From positions 124,001 to 188,000 of the forward strand of contig CAYJNQ010000001.1 in assembly GCA_964371725.1 (NCBI GenBank): 64,000 bases of DNA, read 5' to 3'. This DNA is from JAAYCI01 sp964371725 (GTDB lineage Bacteria; Bacillota; Clostridia; Oscillospirales; Ruminococcaceae). A program made the position numbers and the translations under genes. Below are positions 60,801 through 64,000 of this stretch, one piece after another. The notes under the pieces were generated by a model. The model was not told where the DNA came from and did no database searches. It saw only the letters and a list, made by a program, of their open reading frames with translations. Positions within the stretch are counted from its first letter, which is position 1, and every line of letters starts with the position of its first letter.

Positions 60801-61833
60801 CTTTCAGGCGTTCGGCCAGCTGCCTAAGCACCTCATCCCCATAAAAATGCCCGTTTTTTTCGTTGAAATCCTTGAACCTATCCAAATCCACGAGCACAAG
60901 CGCGCCCCGCTTTACCTTGCCGGCAGCCACTCTTTTTTCTATCAAGGCCTCCACATTCACACGGCTGTAGCACTGGGTAAGAGAATCAAACTTCGTTTTC
61001 TCTTCCAGCACCTTTTGTTCTCCGATGTCGATGCCCTTGCCCACCACGATGATGGGCTCCTTCTTTTCGTTATAGATGAATCGGTAAACAATGCGGTAAT
61101 AGCGATAGCCACCACCCTTTTGCAAAAAGCGCATATCGTGCGGTTTTTCAATTCCTGCGGCCATATCTTGAACAAGCGCCCGATACTCTTCCACATCATC
61201 TTCGTGCACATATTCTTCATTGTATGCCGCCGACATCGCGTTTATCCCGTCCACGCCCGCATTCTGTTGATGCTTGCCCAAAAACTGAATGGTTTTGCTT
61301 CTCCTGTCGATGGCAAAAAACAAATCATCCGATATTTCGGCCACCTTGCTCAAAAAGACTTTTTGCGGGATGTGATTGGGAAAATAAAATTCCTCCGCCT
61401 CTTCACCCACACCCTGCCCGAATTCCTCGCGTAAATCGCGCACAAACCCCACCACATGGTCTTCCCCTTCGGTGAGGCTCACCTTAGACAACGTGATTTC
61501 GGCCGGCAACTCTCTTCCGTTGCTGTCTAAATGCATCCATTTGAACCGGCAAGATCCATCTTCCTTCAACCTTTGCATATACAGCTTTATCAAATCATCC
61601 GAACGTTGCCCGTTTGGCTGATATTCCGGTGAATATGTGTGGAATTCGCGCAGGTATTCCGCTTCATTTTCCGCACCAAAAACGTTGAGCGCCTGCTGAT
61701 TACACGCGATGTTGTTTAAATTTGCATCCCACAAATTCAACCCGAGCGGTATTGCCTCTGCAATGGCTTTGACCACTTTTGGAAGCTCTGCCCTCTCTCG
61801 CTTTTCCGCCGTATCATTCCATTCTTTTCCCAT
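57823..61833 (-). CDS. large GGDEF-EAL sensor protein for cyclic di-GMP
   Basis: A 1336-residue cytoplasmic protein. Order: PAS, PAS, GGDEF1 (about 285-445), GAF, PAS, GAF, GGDEF2 (about 945-1075), EAL (about 1090-1336). GGDEF1 has an intact RVGGDEFVVYV but lacks RxxD (EEKD there). GGDEF2 keeps RVGGDEFVVLE. The EAL domain shows EALIRR, an asparagine in VNCSRS, EITET, DDFGSG, KIDMG, AEGIE and QGYYFSKP, so it is probably an active phosphodiesterase. An acidic DEDEDE patch is in GGDEF2. The start was chosen behind AAAGAGG. Confidence 0.92.
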   Translation of the reverse strand: MGKEWNDTAEKRERAELPKVVKAIAEAIPLGLNLWDANLNNIACNQQALNVFGAENEAEYLREFHTYSPEYQPNGQRSDDLIKLYMQRLKEDGSCRFKWMHLDSNGRELPAEITLSKVSLTEGEDHVVGFVRDLREEFGQGVGEEAEEFYFPNHIPQKVFLSKVAEISDDLFFAIDRRSKTIQFLGKHQQNAGVDGINAMSAAYNEEYVHEDDVEEYRALVQDMAAGIEKPHDMRFLQKGGGYRYYRIVYRFIYNEKKEPIIVVGKGIDIGEQKVLEEKTKFDSLTQCYSRVNVEALIEKRVAAGKVKRGALVLVDLDRFKDFNEKNGHFYGDEVLRQLAERLKEWSEEKDIVGRVGGDEFVVYVNCVEDKEAFAQRLELLHKGVNERYQIFGFCADISVSMGVAFCEDNRFSYEVCLQSANRAVYAVKSKGGGAWQFCDTGCEGVLEDESALRLIKEAKANKIAGLHMDHMVISAVFNLLYERNSDKMAVASALRYLGQHFDVSRCFIAESLDEGESYRFTHEWCEQGVSSHIQQLGTVPAELLQGLFGSALPNGTYICENVEDCSIDGALTEAIKRETTKAFLHAQIKKEDVVLFFIGMEDCKRTRVWKDVEINTLQYLARILSVILQGKHLDEEVKVLGEYSKISAFVADNTDNFIYIVDPETFDILHMNKRALGMYNNPPEAVWRTKKCYDLLHEKTEPCEFCTNQYVTENAFYEWTYYNPRFQKTYLFKDKLVPLGSKMVKLQVATDITKMVGLEAKLTDKLEEQDLLLECIRMLHTGGTPDASIKRILGIVGAFFGVSRAVILRVREDGLSAYSSHEWTSEHTEQRKHDLQNLPMEALAPFFERVGNKRAEYLPDFSNTFANQKELIAITESLGIKSVLCAPILDANGAFMGIFSLENVEKNIDKYWLLGSLSVFVSDFLEKNHLISQLNKLSYYDTLTGAKNRHSYRRALHEIDEAKVSSLGVAYVDITGLARINEEKGTRYGDEMVKRMSHILSEIFSENFFRVGGDEFVVLEKNVQELAFEGKINVLKDAIFQEEELNASVGFTWNSDFEDEDEDEMGEYNTVWDSQNYTAILSKNLEKEIKRGKYAVYLQPQINFQTGELDGAEALIRRIDASGNVQSPAYFVPFYEKEGMISQIDLHVFETVCRLLRHWKECGVETDIKFSVNCSRSTIMEKDIVSKLSSLCEKYGVSKSRFVVEITETIRHTDDRVFSYVITSLKNAGFCVSLDDFGSGHSNLCSLRMSDFDEIKIDMGLTREVHLEAKSRILTKAVLNLCEEFPGMVSVAEGIETVEQYHILKDLHCQKGQGYYFSKPICIKEFEQKYFEDLS

Positions 61834-62080
61834 GGCACCCATCCTCTTTGCACGCACCCGTGCGAGCTTTTCCCTTTGTGTGCTTCAAAACCCCTTTGGC
61901 AAACCCTTTGTTTCCAGGTTGCGCCACTGCCTCATTCGGCCTGCCTATTGTTTCATTCTTTTACCTGAATCGGACAAGAACTTGCTCAAATATACCCGAT
62001 TGAACGACTGTCGAAACCTCTCGGAACTCACATTTTCATCATTTTACCATATTTTCATATTATTTAAAATAGACCTCGTT
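61834..62080. other. 247-base intergenic region upstream of the EAL gene
   Basis: No gene. A short GCACG/CGTGC hairpin near the start codon is weak. A search by eye for the two signature loops of a cyclic di-GMP riboswitch (GGCAAACC and GACGCAAAGCC) found only a partial first one on the wrong strand. No promoter was recognised. Confidence 0.4.
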
Positions 62081-63709
62081 TTATTCCACTGTGATACGCC
62101 CTTGCGGAGCGGCATATTCCGAACCCACCACACCGGCCAATGTATCTGTAATATAGGCTGCAAAAGCATCTTCCAAAAGCACGCCCGAATCGATAACGCT
62201 GCCCTCGCTTGCCTGCGTGAACACATAGTAGGAATCCCCACCCATGGCCAAAAAGTCTATGGTCACAAGCGTGTATACGGCCTCGGGTGAAAAATCCTCC
62301 CCCGAAACACTGTGTATCTCCACACGGCTACCCGGCTGAAGTGGGGCGTAGAATGTCGAGTCTGGGTAAGCCTCGCCTTCTTCATAGGCGGTTTGTGTGT
62401 GTACGGTGTATTCCACTCCGCTTACCTGGGCAAAAGGTGCGGTGGGTTCAGGCAGCTCTGCGCTGGCCGCTTCCAGCGCCTCCAAAAGCTGTGCACCTGT
62501 GATGTTTAAGGTAACAAGCGTGTTGCCGTAGGGAAACACGGTTTTCACATCCTCGAGCGTGATGTCCCCTTCGCCGATCGATGCACGAATGCTCCCTGCA
62601 TTCATCACACTCACATCTGCTTCTATGCCGAGCTCTGTGTTGGCATACCAAAGCATCGCGTCGGTGGTCAGGTCACCCAAATTGGTTTCCGAGTTACGCA
62701 CGGTTTCATATTCTCCGTCTAAAACCACCTCGGTTTGCGCCACGGTTTCGCCAAGGGAATCATCCACCTCCTGCGTCACCTCTTCTGCATAGGCCTCGGT
62801 GTCTTCATCTTCGATAACGGCCGGCAAAAGCTCTGCGCTCAGCACCCCATCTTCGTAGGAAGCCACGCCAAGGTTATGCCCAAAAGCACCCGTGCTCACC
62901 AAAAGAGTGTCCCCTTGCATCTCATTGAGTTCCACATGGCTGTGTGCGTCAATGAATAAATCGATGCCCGAAACAGCCTCTATCACATCATAAGAACGGC
63001 TTCCCATCGTGCTGTCGTCTATGCCAAGGTGGCTGAGGCAAACAACCAAATCACAGCCTTGTTCTTCGAGCACATCCACCTGATTTTGTGCGGCCGCATA
63101 CAATTCTTCGTCCGCCAAAAAGCGAATACCCTCCACAGCCGAGGGCGTGGTAGTGGTTTTGGTAGAGGGCGTGGTCAGGCCGAACACCCCCACCTTTACG
63201 CCGCTTTCGCTTGTAAATATTTTGTTTTCCAAAAACACCGGCGCATCGTCTTCCTCGTACAAAATATTGGCACTCAACATGTCAAATGTGGCTTCGTCGC
63301 GCAGTGCCAAAAGATTGTCAGCGCCCCAGTCGAAATCGTGGTTACCGGGTGTCATCGCATCATAACCGGCCGAGTTCATGAGTTCAATGGCTGTTGCCCC
63401 ATCGCTTTCGTTCACATAAGGTGTGCCTTGCAGCACATCACCGGCACTAAACAGCAGAACGTCGCCCTGCTCTTGCAATTCATTCTTTATCTGTGCAATT
63501 CTCGCATAACCATAGGACGGCTCATCGGAATCATTGTTGATTCTGCCGTGAATATCGTTTGTAAACAAGATGGTTAGGGCAGAATCACCCTGTTCGTTGC
63601 CCCCTATGCCACCTGCCGGTGTAGACGATGCAACCGGTGCACCGGCACACGAAGCCAACAAAAGCGCCGAGAGCAAAAATACAGCAAAGCGAACCGTGAG
63701 TTGTTTCAT
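62081..63709 (-). CDS. UshA-type 5'-nucleotidase/2',3'-cyclic phosphodiesterase lipoprotein
   Basis: A 542-residue secreted lipoprotein (lipobox LLASC). The metallophosphatase domain has TNDIHGRI, GNHDFDWG and DAHSHVELN. The C-terminal 5'-nucleotidase domain (about 330-500) has GSIRASIGEGDITLEDVKTVFPYGNTL, typical of UshA. It hydrolyses extracellular nucleotides to nucleosides for uptake. The start follows AAGGAG. It probably starts its own transcript, as a gap of about 250 bases separates it from the EAL gene. Confidence 0.94.
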   Translation of the reverse strand: MKQLTVRFAVFLLSALLLASCAGAPVASSTPAGGIGGNEQGDSALTILFTNDIHGRINNDSDEPSYGYARIAQIKNELQEQGDVLLFSAGDVLQGTPYVNESDGATAIELMNSAGYDAMTPGNHDFDWGADNLLALRDEATFDMLSANILYEEDDAPVFLENKIFTSESGVKVGVFGLTTPSTKTTTTPSAVEGIRFLADEELYAAAQNQVDVLEEQGCDLVVCLSHLGIDDSTMGSRSYDVIEAVSGIDLFIDAHSHVELNEMQGDTLLVSTGAFGHNLGVASYEDGVLSAELLPAVIEDEDTEAYAEEVTQEVDDSLGETVAQTEVVLDGEYETVRNSETNLGDLTTDAMLWYANTELGIEADVSVMNAGSIRASIGEGDITLEDVKTVFPYGNTLVTLNITGAQLLEALEAASAELPEPTAPFAQVSGVEYTVHTQTAYEEGEAYPDSTFYAPLQPGSRVEIHSVSGEDFSPEAVYTLVTIDFLAMGGDSYYVFTQASEGSVIDSGVLLEDAFAAYITDTLAGVVGSEYAAPQGRITVE

Positions 63710-63902
63710 CCATTTTCTCCTTCACTCGGCAGCAAAGATGCTGCACCTTTATATCTTTTATCTGTATTCTATCTATATCTATACTGTATAGTATACTACA
63801 AAACAAGGAAAAGACCAAACCATTTTTCCATTTTTTGAAAAAAATGATTTTCATTTGAATTGCATCGTGCTATACTAAAAGTACAAAGCAAAGGAGCAAA
63901 AA
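63710..63902. other. divergent control region
   Basis: AT-rich. It contains a TATACTATACAGTATAG near-palindrome around 63785, a possible minus promoter (TTGTTT, 17 bases, TATAGA), and for the plus strand a TATACT -10 box at 63871-63876. Confidence 0.5.
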
Positions 63903-64000
63903 ATGAAAGTGACAGAACATGAGTTAGACATCAATTTAGGCATTGCAAATACCACAAGATTGCACCGAGATTTAAAAGACAACCTGATAGACAAACTGTG
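63903..64000 (+). CDS. 5' end of an unidentified gene cut by window edge
   Basis: Reads MKVTEHELDINLGIANTTRL and continues past the window end. An AAGGAG site with good spacing and a TATACT promoter box precede it. The visible part has no recognised motif. Confidence 0.7.
   Translation, partial: MKVTEHELDINLGIANTTRLHRDLKDNLIDKL

Noticed and set aside
61834..62080. cyclic di-GMP riboswitch upstream of the EAL gene
   Set aside because: Only a GGCAAACC-like string on the wrong strand; the second conserved loop is missing.

Overview
The window comes from a mid-GC member of the Firmicutes (Bacillota), most likely a strictly anaerobic gut Clostridium-type organism. The evidence is strong AGGAGG-type ribosome sites, TTGACA/TATAAT promoters, a split iron-sulfur L-serine dehydratase, rubrerythrin, an aldo/keto reductase fused to a ferredoxin domain, a YolD-type partner beside a Y-family polymerase, and the Gram-positive order rpmG-secE-nusG-rplKA-rplJL. 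No tRNA, rRNA, CRISPR array, transposase or phage gene was seen. There are two assembly gaps, 100 N at 18092 and 10 N at 25048, and the sequence around the second looks unreliable.

Bases 1-14500, all minus strand: a long cluster that reads lsrA-lsrC-lsrD-lsrB-lsrF-AKR | VOC-dhaK-dhaL-lsrK-cupin-deoR-rpiB-like-tpi-like-tal-(next gene cut by the window edge). LsrACDB, LsrF and LsrK are close full-length matches in motifs to the autoinducer-2 (AI-2) uptake, kinase and thiolase proteins of enteric bacteria. Here they are joined to a dihydroxyacetone/tetrose-type kinase and isomerase set. LsrR and LsrG are absent. A DeoR regulator and a cupin or VOC protein are candidate replacements. This is the most interesting system in the window.

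Bases 14600-21600, minus: a two-component system, a MacA-like adaptor, a MacB/FtsX-like permease, a Pro/Gly/Glu-rich lipoprotein and an ABC ATPase, which together look like an envelope efflux or signalling unit. Bases 21800-24700, plus: TrkA/TrkH potassium uptake. Bases 25100-26900, minus: a YolD-like protein and a Y-family polymerase with a long structured leader. Bases 27200-31000: a lipoprotein, then an HxlR-controlled redox operon (SDR, AKR-ferredoxin, flavin reductase). Bases 31000-33000, minus: an ArsP-type permease with a 17-cysteine loop, plus ArsR. Then rubrerythrin, GTP-type PEP carboxykinase, and a zinc-ribbon membrane protein paired with an acyltransferase.

Bases 38000-42500, plus: rpsO, pnp with a structured leader, and sdaAB-sdaAA. 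Bases 42570-43910 form an AT-rich gene-poor stretch with a 15-bp tandem repeat and a possible 20-codon ORF. It lies where rpoB would normally follow rplL. Bases 43970-47530, minus: ribosomal protein, nusG and secE genes with an L10-leader attenuator. Bases 47600-50430, plus: a small membrane protein, a PAP2 phosphatase, a THUMP methyltransferase and a candidate structured RNA. Bases 50550-53300, minus: tsaE, tsaB and a membrane-anchored protein ending in tandem AT-hook-like motifs. Bases 53370-55800, minus: an amidohydrolase, a 2-hydroxyacid dehydrogenase and an ECF S-component. Bases 55800-61830: two paralogous cyclic-di-GMP enzymes. The window ends with a UshA-like lipoprotein nucleotidase and the start of an unidentified plus-strand gene.
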